In this document: piece by piece, positions 19,021-27,682 of the stretch
How positions within the stretch are numbered: the stretch's first letter is position 1
Layout: every line of letters starts with the position of its first letter
NCBI GenBank assembly: GCA_033851955.1
Contig: JAWSVK010000009.1
Coordinates: forward strand, 124,001-188,000
From: Profundibacter sp033851955
GTDB lineage: Bacteria; Pseudomonadota; Alphaproteobacteria; Rhodobacterales; Rhodobacteraceae
Direction: 5' to 3'
DNA: 64,000 nucleotides
Notes under the pieces: generated by a model
The model's input: only the letters and a program-made list of their open reading frames with translations
Database searches by the model: none
What the model was told of the DNA's origin: nothing
Position numbers and translations under genes: made by a program

Positions 19021-19644
19021 ATGAATTATTTAAAAAGTGTGACGTATTCCTCTTTGTCAATCTTGGCGTTAGCCGCAACGTTTTCCAGCGCCCCCGAACA
19101 GGCGGCCGCAGGGACCAACCCGTATCTCGGAGATATCGTAGCGGTTGGTGAAGTTTTCTGCCCGCGAGGCTGGGCCAGCACCGAAGGGCAGCTGCTGCCG
19201 ATTTCAAGCTACTCGGCGCTGTTTTCGCTGATTGGTACAACCTATGGCGGAGACGGGCGCACCAATTTTGGTCTGCCTGATCTGCGCGGCCGACGCGCGA
19301 TGGGACAAGGCAACGGGCTTGGTCTAACGTCGCGCCAACAGGGGCAAAAATTCGGGTCCGAGGCGCTTACCCTTTCCGGCGCCCAGTTGCCGAGCCACAG
19401 CCACGCGGTCAACGCCAACAACCTTGATGGCGACAAAGCCGGTCCGAGCGGTAAGCTTCTGGCCGCCGCTCCACCAAGTGGCACAGGATCAGAGACGATC
19501 TATTCTGACCAGGGCCCGACAGCCCAGATGTCGCCGCAGATGATTGCAAGTGCGGGTGGAAGCCAGCCGTTCAATGTCGAGGATCCTTATCTGGTGGTGC
19601 GGTATTGTATCGCGCTGGAGGGGACTTTTCCGTCCCGGCCCTGA
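19021..19644 (+). CDS. Secreted phage tail-collar domain protein, copy 1
   Basis: A 207-residue protein with a Sec signal peptide (hydrophobic core SLSILALAATF, cleavage likely after EQAAA). It then has the tail-collar layout: NPYLGDIVAVGEVFCPRGW, EGQLLPISSYSALFSLIGT, GRTNFGLPDLRGR. A histidine motif SHSHAVNANN and a conserved end CIALEGTFPSR follow. Cytoplasmic phage collar proteins lack signal peptides, so this is an exported bacterial family member (microcystin-dependent-protein type). The start is set by AGAGG five bases before ATG 19021. It is first of three tandem paralogues facing the type II secretion genes. Confidence 0.88.
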   Translation: MNYLKSVTYSSLSILALAATFSSAPEQAAAGTNPYLGDIVAVGEVFCPRGWASTEGQLLPISSYSALFSLIGTTYGGDGRTNFGLPDLRGRRAMGQGNGLGLTSRQQGQKFGSEALTLSGAQLPSHSHAVNANNLDGDKAGPSGKLLAAAPPSGTGSETIYSDQGPTAQMSPQMIASAGGSQPFNVEDPYLVVRYCIALEGTFPSRP

Positions 19645-19736
19645 TCGGGTCACGCTGCCAGTCTTGCATTAAATGGGTCCGATCTGTCGCCAGGCAGAGA
19701 CGTATTAGACCCAGATTACAGAAATAGGAGAGATCG

Positions 19737-20360
19737 ATGAAATATTTCAAAAAGGCGACCGTTTTCGCCATTTGTGCGCTGACCCTGTCGGTTGGGATGG
19801 CAAGCGTTCCCAACAGGGCAGAGGCCGATTCAGACCCGTACCTCGGGGACATCATGATAGTGGGATTCAATTTCTGCCCGCGTGGTTGGGCCGAGGCCGA
19901 CGGGCAGCTTCTGTCGATCGCGACCAACACGTCGCTGTTTTCACTGCTCGGTACCCAGTTCGGCGGTGACGGGATCAGCAACTTTGGCCTGCCAGATCTG
20001 CGCAGTAGGATCGCCATCGGGCAGGGCCATGGGCCGGGCCTGACGTCGCACCCAACAGGCCAGAAAGGCGGCAGTGAGGCCAAGTTTATGACCCAAAGCA
20101 CCATGCCCTCCCATAGTCACGTGGTCAACGCTAACAATCTGGATGGCGACAAACCCGGCCCGAGCAGCAAGCTTTTGGCGGCGGCACCAACTGGCGGCAC
20201 TGGCAATGAGACTATCTATTCGAAAGAGGCCCCGAACCGGATAATGGCTGCGGAGATGATCGGGAACACTGGTGGAAACGGCGCTATCAACACGCAGGAC
20301 CCGTTTTTGTCACTGATTCATTGCATTGCGACCGACGGTGTTTACCCGTCCCGAAATTGA
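19737..20360 (+). CDS. Secreted phage tail-collar domain protein, copy 2
   Basis: A 207-residue paralogue of its two neighbours. The signal peptide ends at RAEA before DSDPYLGDIM. The core repeats the same blocks: NFCPRGWAEADGQLLSI, LFSLLGTQFGGDG, NFGLPDLRSR, SHSHVVNANNLDGDKPGP, GTGNETIYS, and ends IATDGVYPSRN. An AGGAGAG box precedes ATG 19737. It is the most divergent copy in its last third, with NRIMAAEMIGNTGGN in place of the AQMSPQMIA type, so the copies are old duplicates rather than a recent amplification. Confidence 0.88.
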   Translation: MKYFKKATVFAICALTLSVGMASVPNRAEADSDPYLGDIMIVGFNFCPRGWAEADGQLLSIATNTSLFSLLGTQFGGDGISNFGLPDLRSRIAIGQGHGPGLTSHPTGQKGGSEAKFMTQSTMPSHSHVVNANNLDGDKPGPSSKLLAAAPTGGTGNETIYSKEAPNRIMAAEMIGNTGGNGAINTQDPFLSLIHCIATDGVYPSRN

Positions 20361-20444
20361 CGCGTGCACCTGTTTTCACAAAAAGCTGATCCGCCAAAGC
20401 GCGAAGAGGCTCTTGAACCGCTTTACGAGAATTTGGAGACTTCT

Positions 20445-21071
20445 ATGACATTTTTGAAAAAAACGACCAATTTTGCGCTTTCGGCTTTGGCTCTGGCCGT
20501 GGCTTGCATGGCCACGCCGGACCGGGCTCTGGCCGGTCCCAACCCCTACTATGGCGAGATCGCAGCAATGGGTATCGTCGGCTTCTGCCCGCGAGGCTGG
20601 GCCAGCGCTGAAGGCCAGATCCTGGCGATCAACGATAACCAAGCGCTGTTTTCATTGCTTGGAACAACTTATGGCGGAGACGGACGCACCACCTTTGGTC
20701 TACCCGACCTGCGCAGTCGGACTCCGATCGGGGAAGGCAGCGGGCCAGGTTTGACGCCACGCTATTGGGGACAAAAGAGCGGACTCGAACAAACCTCTCT
20801 GGAAACGAGCCAACTGGCCAGCCACAACCATGCGGTCAACGCCAACAATCTGGATGGCGCTTGGGCCGGACCGCGGGACAAAATTTTGGCGGCGGCACCG
20901 AACAGTGGCACTGGCACGGAAACGATCTATTCGGACCAACCGGCCACAGTCCAAATGTCGTCGCAGATGATCGCAACGACTGGATCCAATGCCGCCTTTA
21001 GCGTTTTAGATCCGACAGAAGTCATCCGTTATTGCATTGCGCTGACGGGTACTTACCCATCTCGCAACTAA
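20445..21071 (+). CDS. Secreted phage tail-collar domain protein, copy 3
   Basis: A 208-residue paralogue. The signal peptide (ALSALALAVACMATPDRALA) is followed by GPNPYYGEIAAMGIVGFCPR, the collar blocks ALFSLLGTTYGGDGRTTFG and LPDLRSRTPIGEGSGPG, then SHNHAVNANNLDGAW and the C-terminal CIALTGTYPSRN. The frame is open upstream to 20364, but a GGAG box at 20434-20437 and the start of a normal signal peptide place the start at 20445. It is convergent with gspF, 221 bases away. The three copies keep a paired Cys pattern (FCPRGW and YCIAL), compatible with a disulfide outside the cytoplasm. Confidence 0.88.
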   Translation: MTFLKKTTNFALSALALAVACMATPDRALAGPNPYYGEIAAMGIVGFCPRGWASAEGQILAINDNQALFSLLGTTYGGDGRTTFGLPDLRSRTPIGEGSGPGLTPRYWGQKSGLEQTSLETSQLASHNHAVNANNLDGAWAGPRDKILAAAPNSGTGTETIYSDQPATVQMSSQMIATTGSNAAFSVLDPTEVIRYCIALTGTYPSRN

Positions 21072-21292
21072 GAAAATCCGTTGGGGCAGCTGACCTTTTG
21101 GCGGTAGCCCCATCTGGAGATCATTGCACGAATGACAGCAATTGGGCTTTGACCTAACACGGTCCGGTTCAGGCAGCAAAACCGCTTCCGACTTAGGTCT
21201 GAGCGATCCGGAGAACACAGGATTTTGGCCCCAAGTGCGGTGGTGCTCCAACATCTCGGTTGATTAGTTTCACTTAACTGGTTGCCCGAAAA

Positions 21293-22510
21293 TTAGCTGG
21301 TCACGACAGCCTGCAGATCGAAGATCGGTAACAGCACGGCCAGCACGATCACCAAGACGAACGCCCCAACCAACAGCATCAACATAGGCTCCAGAAGGGC
21401 CGCGATGCGCTTGCGTTCGGTGCCCAATCCGTTTTCTACCAGAACCGCGCTGCGCTCTGTCATATGCGCCAACCGCACGGAGGCCTCGCCCGCGCTGATC
21501 AACTGCCGCGCTATGGGGGGAATGATCGAGAGTCTTTCCAGGGCGTTGGACAATGTTTCGCCCTGGCGGATCGCTGTTGAGACTGCGTCAGCTTGGGCCT
21601 TGAATTGCGCTACAGTCAACACCTCCGCGGCGTTTTCAACAGCAGACAAAACCGCATGACGACTGCTGAGGACCAGCGCCAGAGTCCGCAGATATTGTAC
21701 GGCTGCCGAGAGACGGATGAAGCGGCCGACCATGGGGATACGCAAAAAGAGAGTATCGCGCTGTGTGCGTAGCGTTGGCACCATGTTGAACGCAATTATC
21801 AGCCCAAAAAGCAGCAAAAACAGCACCCCCAACAAGATCAGGTTGTCCTGTATCCAGTTGCTGATCGCCAATACGTTTTGGGTGATTGCAGGCAATGGCC
21901 TGCCAGATAATTCAAACATCGCAACAATTTCGGGGGCCACGCTGACCATCAAGATTGCGCATACCAAAAGCGACACAGCCGCGACGAAAGCAGGGTAAAT
22001 CAGCGCGCTAACAATCTGAGCGCGATCTGTTCCGCGGGTTTCAAGATGTTCGGCTAACCCTTCAAAAACTGCCGATAGATTGCCCGCTGTTTCGCCCGCA
22101 CGTACAGATGCTAGGTAATAGGGGGGGAAATTGTTGCTGCCCTGCGCCAGTGCTTCGGAAAGGGATGCGCCGTCCATCAATACCGCGCGCGCATTTGCGG
22201 CGACAGTATCAAGCGTCGCGTGCCCCCCCTGCCGGACGGCTTCAAGGGCGGCTTCAACAGACAGTTCAGCGCTGAGAAGAACAGCCATTTGTCGCGTGAA
22301 AACCGTTTGCAAGTCCGGGGTCAACCGCGCTTTTCGAGTCTTTCCAATCTGTCCGAAGACGCCTGCCCGGCGGTCGTTCAATGCTAGTTCTGAGACAAAA
22401 AGCCCCTTTTTCTGGAGCAGGCTGGAGGCATGGCTTTCGGTTTCAGCGATGATGGTACCGCTGCGTTTTTTACCGGTGTCAGTGAAGGCCGTATATCTAT
22501 AGGCATTCAT
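21293..22510 (-). CDS. gspF: Type II secretion inner-membrane platform protein GspF
   Basis: A 405-residue protein of normal GspF length. It begins YRYTAFTDTGKKRSGTI, the family N-terminus, and has two homologous cytoplasmic domains. The first has ASLLQKKGLFV and FTRQMAVLLSAELSVEAALE, the second has LSNALERLSIIPPIARQLIS. Three hydrophobic segments sit near residues 170-190, 215-240 and 375-400. GspF sits in the platform that couples the ATPase to pseudopilus assembly. The ATG at 22510 overlaps the gspE stop by four bases. It is last in the C-D-E-F block. Confidence 0.95.
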   Translation of the reverse strand: MNAYRYTAFTDTGKKRSGTIIAETESHASSLLQKKGLFVSELALNDRRAGVFGQIGKTRKARLTPDLQTVFTRQMAVLLSAELSVEAALEAVRQGGHATLDTVAANARAVLMDGASLSEALAQGSNNFPPYYLASVRAGETAGNLSAVFEGLAEHLETRGTDRAQIVSALIYPAFVAAVSLLVCAILMVSVAPEIVAMFELSGRPLPAITQNVLAISNWIQDNLILLGVLFLLLFGLIIAFNMVPTLRTQRDTLFLRIPMVGRFIRLSAAVQYLRTLALVLSSRHAVLSAVENAAEVLTVAQFKAQADAVSTAIRQGETLSNALERLSIIPPIARQLISAGEASVRLAHMTERSAVLVENGLGTERKRIAALLEPMLMLLVGAFVLVIVLAVLLPIFDLQAVVTS

Positions 22511-24012
22511 GCGACATCCCCAACAACCCGCAGGATTTCAGCCAATGTGGTGCGTCCGGAGGTGACTTCTGCCAGCCCTTGTCCGATCAAGGTTTCGCTT
22601 TCATCTAGCGCAAGTTCAGACAGTTCACTTTCGCTGGCACCTCGGTCTATCGCGCTGCGCAACCCGGCGCCAATTTCGATCATTTCGAAAATGCCGATGC
22701 GTCCTGAATATCCTGTTTCGTTGCAATCATCGCAACCTATGGCATCGAATATCTGGTCTGGGGCTTTTAAGCTATGTTTATCAAAATGCGCCGCTTCTGC
22801 GGGCTTTGGCGCGCGCGGGATACGGCAGCGCGGACACAATCGGCGCAGCAAGCGTTGTGCGATGACGCCGCGCAATGTGGCCGCAATCAGGAAATTATCC
22901 ACCCCTAGATCGCGCAAGCGGACCACCGCGCTAACAGACCCGTTTGCGTGGAGAGACGAGAACACCAAATGCCCTGTCAACGCGGCCTGTGTTGCCACAC
23001 TTGCGGTTTCACCATCTCGTATTTCACCAACTAAGATAACATCGGGATCTTGCCGCAAGGTGGCCCGCAATCCGGCGGCAAATGTCATCCCAATCTCAGC
23101 GTTGATCTGCGACTGGCTGATCCTTGGCAGGTCATATTCAATCGGATCTTCAACCGTCACGATGTTACGCTCATCGCGATTGGCCAACTGAAGCAGGGAA
23201 TATAGTGTGGTTGTCTTACCAGCACCTGTTGGGCCTGTCGCAAGGATAACCCCGTTTGGTCTAGCTGACATACGTTCCAAGAGATTGATCTGCGCGGGCG
23301 ACAGCCCCAAGGCATCCAGCGGCATAAGGCCGGCTGAACGATCCAAGATACGCAACACCACACGTTCACCGTAATTGCCCGGCAAAGAGGATACCCGCGT
23401 GTCGATCATCCGACCCGCCAAAGACAGCGGGATGCGGCCATCCTGTGGCAGTCGGGTTTCCGCGATGTCGAGCCCTGCCATAACTTTGAGACGTGAAATG
23501 ACGCGTTTAACCGGCACATCAGAACGTACCATAACGGGTTGCAAAAACCCGTCCACCCGTTGGCGGACCCGCAAACCGCCCTCAAAGGGTTCGATATGCA
23601 AGTCCGACGCACCAGCCTGCACGGCACGGCGCAGCAACTGGTTCACAAGCTGGATCACCGGTGCTTCAACCACGTCCTCAAGCAGATCGCGTTGTCGAGT
23701 GTTGGAGTTCGTATCTTCCAGGTCGAACAGAACACCGTGGGTCTCGGTCTCGTCTTCGCCTGTTTGATAGGCCAGCGCCAATGCCCGTTCGAACCCTGCT
23801 TCATCTTCCAGCGTGACGGGGAGGGCGTCATGCGCATCTACCCGACGCTGCGCTTCACGCAGACCTGTCGCAGTATACGCCGGACCAAGGATCAGATACC
23901 CAGTATCGAGCACGACTTGTTGGTCGCGCGCAAAGGCGAACGGCAGTTTAGTTGCTGCCGAAACGGAGCCTGCTTGGGAGCGGCGGGAAGTTTCGTTGTT
24001 GGGCAATTTCAT
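22507..24012 (-). CDS. gspE: Type II secretion ATPase GspE
   Basis: A traffic ATPase of about 501 residues. It shows Walker A GPTGAGKTTTLYSLL near residue 260, the Asp box IVTVEDPIEYDLP, Walker B DPDVILVGEIRDGET and the His box LTGHLVFSSLHANGS. A tetra-cysteine zinc module follows (CPRC, then CDDC about 35 residues later). The start is uncertain: ATG 24012 is used, TTG 24030 is in frame, and either overlaps gspD by 65 to 83 bases. No strong ribosome site is seen, so translation is probably coupled to gspD. Confidence 0.95.
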   Translation of the reverse strand: MKLPNNETSRRSQAGSVSAATKLPFAFARDQQVVLDTGYLILGPAYTATGLREAQRRVDAHDALPVTLEDEAGFERALALAYQTGEDETETHGVLFDLEDTNSNTRQRDLLEDVVEAPVIQLVNQLLRRAVQAGASDLHIEPFEGGLRVRQRVDGFLQPVMVRSDVPVKRVISRLKVMAGLDIAETRLPQDGRIPLSLAGRMIDTRVSSLPGNYGERVVLRILDRSAGLMPLDALGLSPAQINLLERMSARPNGVILATGPTGAGKTTTLYSLLQLANRDERNIVTVEDPIEYDLPRISQSQINAEIGMTFAAGLRATLRQDPDVILVGEIRDGETASVATQAALTGHLVFSSLHANGSVSAVVRLRDLGVDNFLIAATLRGVIAQRLLRRLCPRCRIPRAPKPAEAAHFDKHSLKAPDQIFDAIGCDDCNETGYSGRIGIFEMIEIGAGLRSAIDRGASESELSELALDESETLIGQGLAEVTSGRTTLAEILRVVGDVA

Positions 24013-25993
24013 CCACAAATCCGGCGTCAAATGGTTGATTCAAATCGGCTCCGTCAAATGGCAACCCGACCTGACTGGTACGCGGGTAAGTCTGGTCATT
24101 CAGCGGCGTAATAGCAAGGCTTGCCGCTTTAGCTTCACGCGCCAGTTGCCGCGTAAGAAGACGTGCTTCACTTTCAGAGTTCACCACGCGCGGGCGCAAC
24201 AAAATCAGGAGTACCCGTTGGTTCTTGGTTGAATTCTTACCACGAAACAGCCCGCCAATTATTGGAATTTTGCTCAGGCCCGGCACGGCCTGAGAAACAG
24301 AACCTGATCCGTTTTCGAGCAAACCGCCAAGCATGATAACATTGCCATCGCGCACCAATACGGTGGTGGACAGGGCCCGTCGTGCAGTGATTTCGCCACC
24401 AGCGGAAGATGTCGCATTGGTCAAACTGGACACCTCTTGTTTGATCGCAATCCTGACGGTTTGATCCGCGTTAATCTGTGGTGTGACATTCAAGGTCAGG
24501 CCCACATCCTGCCGCTCGATGGTCTGGAATGGATTTTCTGGCTGAGAGCCTTCGCCGACGGACGTGAAAGAGCCCGTCACGAAAGGCACGTTTTGGGCGA
24601 CGACGATCTCGGCTTCTTGATTGTTCAGGGTCATGATCGACGGGGTGCTTAACAGCCGTGTCGAATTGTTGGACGCAATCGCACTGATCAGGCCGACAAG
24701 ACCCCTGTCGCGTGTTCCTGCACGCACGCCCAGCGTCCCGCCTGAACCCGGAGAGATGGCTTCTCCCCTCACGACGGAGGAGACAAGATTGGTGAGGCTC
24801 GGCCGCCCCTCAAGCGCGAATTGGGCGCCTCCGACAATGGCATCGTTCAAGATGGCACCAAACTGTACAGAGAGGTCAGCGAACCCGTCGACGGACATTT
24901 CGAAAATCACGGCTTCCACCAATACCTGTGAAGGGCGACGATCGAGGAATTGGATCATTTCCACGATATCACGCAGGCGCTCTTGGGGGGCTGTGATTAA
25001 CAGGGTGTTGGTCTGCGTTTCAGGCACGATCCGAATGTTGGACCGCTGGCCGGTGTCATCTTGCGTCTGGTTGGTGATGGCGCGCAACACTACATCGGCA
25101 AGGGTTGTTGCATCGGCATAGTTCAGTTCCATGGCATGGGATGTGACATTATTGCGCTGAGTGTCGAGGCGGGCTGCGAGAGTGCGCAGCTGACGGCGCA
25201 TATCCTCGGGGCCCGTCACCACAAGAGCGTTCGAGCGTTGGTCGACGGAAACAGCAGCACCGGGAGGGACAATTTCCATTGACTGAATCACATCTAAAAC
25301 CTCGGACGCATTGGCATTGCGCAGACGGATCATTTCGATGGGCCTTTCGCTTGGCCGGTCGAGCCGCTCGATCAAATCTGTGATACGTGAATGGTTTTTG
25401 CCTCGATCCGATAGGATCAACAAATTGGAACGCGGCACCGGCGAGATCACGGCCTCGGCGGGCAAAAGAGGCCGCACCACTTCGATGATTTCATTCAGCG
25501 GAACGTTGCGCACTTCGATCACCCGGGTTTGAAAATCGCCACGGCCGCCTGACAATGCGCCGGAAGACAATTCGCGCGCAACATTCATTGGCACGATCCT
25601 ATCCGCCCCGTTTCCCGCAACAATGGTCAAACGGTTCAACTCTAGAACATTAAGGAAGACATCATAAAGATCGGCGGGGCTCAGTTGTTTGGGGGCCAAA
25701 ATGGTCACCGTGCCGCGCACGGCGGGATCGATTACAAAGCTGCGTCCTGTTGCTTCTGATACGATCTCAACAAAACTGCGTAGATCTGCATCGCGCAGAT
25801 CAAGTTGAACCTGCGCACGAACGGGCGTCGCCAAAAGGCACGCCATGAAAAATACCTGTGTCGTCACAAGCACCAAGGCGACGAGTGCCGCCCGGGTATT
25901 GATGATTGCGGTCATAACCTGCTCTGCCATTTTCTGTTTTTTCGAAAACTTTTTATTGTTATTGGCCAGAGCATAACCGATCTTGGGTACCAT
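23948..25993 (-). CDS. gspD: Type II secretion outer-membrane secretin GspD
   Basis: A 681-residue secretin. After a signal peptide (LVALVLVTTQVFFMACLLATPVRA as core and end) come the N0 domain (LDLRDADLRSFVEIVSEATG), the N1-N3 repeats (for example TRVIEVRNVPLNEIIEVVRP) and the secretin domain (VPFVTGSF, VGLTLNVTPQIN, MLGGLLENGSGSVSQAVPGL). The end carries PIIGGLFRGKNSTKNQRVL. ATG 25993 has a GGGGA box. ATG 25930 would give a more usual signal peptide length, so the start is unsettled. A roughly 75-residue tail beyond the secretin domain may bind a pilotin. Confidence 0.95.
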   Translation of the reverse strand: MVPKIGYALANNNKKFSKKQKMAEQVMTAIINTRAALVALVLVTTQVFFMACLLATPVRAQVQLDLRDADLRSFVEIVSEATGRSFVIDPAVRGTVTILAPKQLSPADLYDVFLNVLELNRLTIVAGNGADRIVPMNVARELSSGALSGGRGDFQTRVIEVRNVPLNEIIEVVRPLLPAEAVISPVPRSNLLILSDRGKNHSRITDLIERLDRPSERPIEMIRLRNANASEVLDVIQSMEIVPPGAAVSVDQRSNALVVTGPEDMRRQLRTLAARLDTQRNNVTSHAMELNYADATTLADVVLRAITNQTQDDTGQRSNIRIVPETQTNTLLITAPQERLRDIVEMIQFLDRRPSQVLVEAVIFEMSVDGFADLSVQFGAILNDAIVGGAQFALEGRPSLTNLVSSVVRGEAISPGSGGTLGVRAGTRDRGLVGLISAIASNNSTRLLSTPSIMTLNNQEAEIVVAQNVPFVTGSFTSVGEGSQPENPFQTIERQDVGLTLNVTPQINADQTVRIAIKQEVSSLTNATSSAGGEITARRALSTTVLVRDGNVIMLGGLLENGSGSVSQAVPGLSKIPIIGGLFRGKNSTKNQRVLLILLRPRVVNSESEARLLTRQLAREAKAASLAITPLNDQTYPRTSQVGLPFDGADLNQPFDAGFVDEIAQQRNFPPLPSRLRFGSN

Positions 25994-26037
25994 TGCATCC
26001 CCAACAATCGAATTTTAAAAACTGTGGTCTTCGGGAT

Positions 26038-26508
26038 TCATTCGAGAAAACCAAGCAGTTCTGGCTGGTCTTCGCCAACATCAACCCACAGGCCCTTCTC
26101 GTCAATTCGGGCAATGACCATGCCATCGGTCAGAGCATCACCAACCCTTATGATCTGATCTCCGGTCGGGTGTGACACCAGCCCCCAGACGGCATCGCCC
26201 GCCCGTATCACGCCTTTGAGCTCATATCCGAGTGAGATCAAAGGCGGTTTAGGCGGGGCAGGGGGGCGTTTTTCCTCGGCAACAACCGATGCTGGAGGCA
26301 TTGGCGGCTCTGGTGAACCAAACAATGCGGGCCATGCGAGTGTTGTGTCGTTTTCATTTGTACCCGACCCAATATCAGCGACTGCGCGTGCGACTATAGC
26401 TGGTGCTGCACGCGGCGTTGGCGCGGCCAATCCAGCAGACAGCTCTAGTCCGGCAAGCACGGTGGCCGCCAGCATCAGCAGTGTGAAAAAAGCCGCAATC
26501 AAACGCAT
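26038..26508 (-). CDS. gspC: Type II secretion protein GspC (HR domain)
   Basis: A 156-residue protein with an N-terminal membrane anchor (LIAAFFTLLMLAATVLAG), a proline-rich linker (PEPPMPPASVV, RPPAPPKPP) and a C-terminal HR domain (LGYELKGVIRAGDAVWGLV, then IIRVGDALTDGMVIARI). GspC links the platform to the secretin. There is no PDZ or coiled-coil end, so it is a short form. A GGAG box eight bases before ATG 26508 sets the start; the frame is open to 26730. It heads the C-D-E-F block and is divergent from the lipoprotein gene at 26606. Confidence 0.85.
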   Translation of the reverse strand: MRLIAAFFTLLMLAATVLAGLELSAGLAAPTPRAAPAIVARAVADIGSGTNENDTTLAWPALFGSPEPPMPPASVVAEEKRPPAPPKPPLISLGYELKGVIRAGDAVWGLVSHPTGDQIIRVGDALTDGMVIARIDEKGLWVDVGEDQPELLGFLE

Positions 26509-26605
26509 TCGTATAGCTCCAGCATCAAATATGCCTTGTTTTGTGGACCAATTGGGCCGTTCGTGGTAACCGCTAAGATAATCACTATAACAAAAAGAGC
26601 AGCGA

Positions 26606-27124
26606 ATGAAGGCAGTAACCCAAGCACGGGCCATATTTATTGGCCTATCCCTCGTCTTATTGACGAGTTGTACGGAACCCGCGGATATTGTCCAGCGGGG
26701 CTTTGAGGCGCGGTATAACACAGCGCGCACTGCTCTTGAGAAAGGGAATTATAAGACAGCGGGCAGGCTTTACGCACGTATGTTGTCCCAGTCTGGCCCC
26801 CTGAATGACCGCATTCAAGTAGAATACGCACATACCATGTTGCGTTCAGGTCAATTTGAAAAGGCATCCCAATTGGCGGGCGACGTGGCCAATAAAAATA
26901 AGGGGGCCACTCGAGCGGCGGCGCTTTCGGTGAAAGGCACAGCAGATCATGAGGTTGCCCTGAAGTTGTTGCGCAACGGCGACCAAGCAAATGGCACTGC
27001 ACGTCTGAAGTCGGCGCAGAATGCGTTGAAAGAAGTGCTAAAAGCCCATCCCGATTTTGACCCGCTGGGGGCATTAGCAGGACGCCAAGCCAGTATCGCG
27101 GCATTGCTCAAAACATTGAGTTAA
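26606..27124 (+). CDS. TPR-like outer-membrane lipoprotein, candidate pilotin
   Basis: A 172-residue protein with a lipoprotein signal (LVLLTSC, lipobox Cys at residue 22). Helical repeats of TPR type follow: YNTARTALEKGNYKTAGRLY, QVEYAHTMLRSGQFEKASQL and the late SAQNALKEVLKAHPDFDPLG. It is the only plus-strand gene inside the type II secretion cluster, placed between gspM and gspC. TPR lipoproteins such as PilF/PilW pilot secretins of type IV pili, so a pilotin role for GspD is a reasonable inference. A general lipoprotein adaptor role is the alternative. Confidence 0.7.
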   Translation: MKAVTQARAIFIGLSLVLLTSCTEPADIVQRGFEARYNTARTALEKGNYKTAGRLYARMLSQSGPLNDRIQVEYAHTMLRSGQFEKASQLAGDVANKNKGATRAAALSVKGTADHEVALKLLRNGDQANGTARLKSAQNALKEVLKAHPDFDPLGALAGRQASIAALLKTLS

Positions 27125-27187
27125 AGCAAAATCAAACCTATTGAATTCATCGCGTTAGATTGGCTTCGCCCTAACGCCAAAGCTGCA

Positions 27188-27682
27188 TTATTCCGTTTGC
27201 GGCACCAAAGTGAGCGTGGCCGCGACATTGCCGGATGTCTCGGTCGCTTCTAAGCGAAACACAGATATGTCGAAGCCCCATGAAGGGTCTATCCCCGACA
27301 GCCAATCGGCCAGTCGCGTGAACCGGACGTTTTCAAAACGCAAAGCAACGACGCCTTCACTGTCGCTGCTCAACTCGCGGACTGCGCCGCGCAGGCCGGC
27401 GCCGATCAGGTCCTGTTCAATCTCACTGGTGCCGACGGCCTGACGTACTCCGCGCTGGGGTGATTGCTCAAGTATTTTTGCCTCGCCAACCCTGTCTTGC
27501 ACCCATAAGTTCAGCGCCACAGCTTGGGTGCGTTCGGAAAGCGCAGTTTTCCGTGTCTCCTGCAAGGGCAGCAACACGCCTAACACAATTCCAACTGGCA
27601 GAATAACCAGAACGAGCACCCCTAAAAGCACCCGTTCACGCGGCGCCAATCGCATGAGCATATCAATCAACCGCGTGCTCAT
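27188..27682 (-). CDS. gspM: Type II secretion protein GspM
   Basis: A 164-residue bitopic protein. A short cytoplasmic start (RLAPRERVLLGVLVLV) leads into one membrane helix (residues 17-38), then a charged coiled-coil stretch and a ferredoxin-like periplasmic part. That part contains ALRFENVRFTRLADWLSGI, the family's conserved C-terminal pattern. It partners GspL in the inner-membrane platform. ATG 27682 overlaps the gspL stop by four bases. It is last in the G-H-I-J-K-L-M block. No gspN follows. Confidence 0.88.
   Translation of the reverse strand: MSTRLIDMLMRLAPRERVLLGVLVLVILPVGIVLGVLLPLQETRKTALSERTQAVALNLWVQDRVGEAKILEQSPQRGVRQAVGTSEIEQDLIGAGLRGAVRELSSDSEGVVALRFENVRFTRLADWLSGIDPSWGFDISVFRLEATETSGNVAATLTLVPQTE

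Noticed and set aside
19571..20104. A 177-codon minus-strand frame opposite the collar genes
   Set aside because: It is antisense to two conserved paralogues and has no start signal or protein signature.
19021..21071. Prophage remnant
   Set aside because: The collar-domain proteins have Sec signal peptides and no capsid, terminase, integrase or lysis gene is near.
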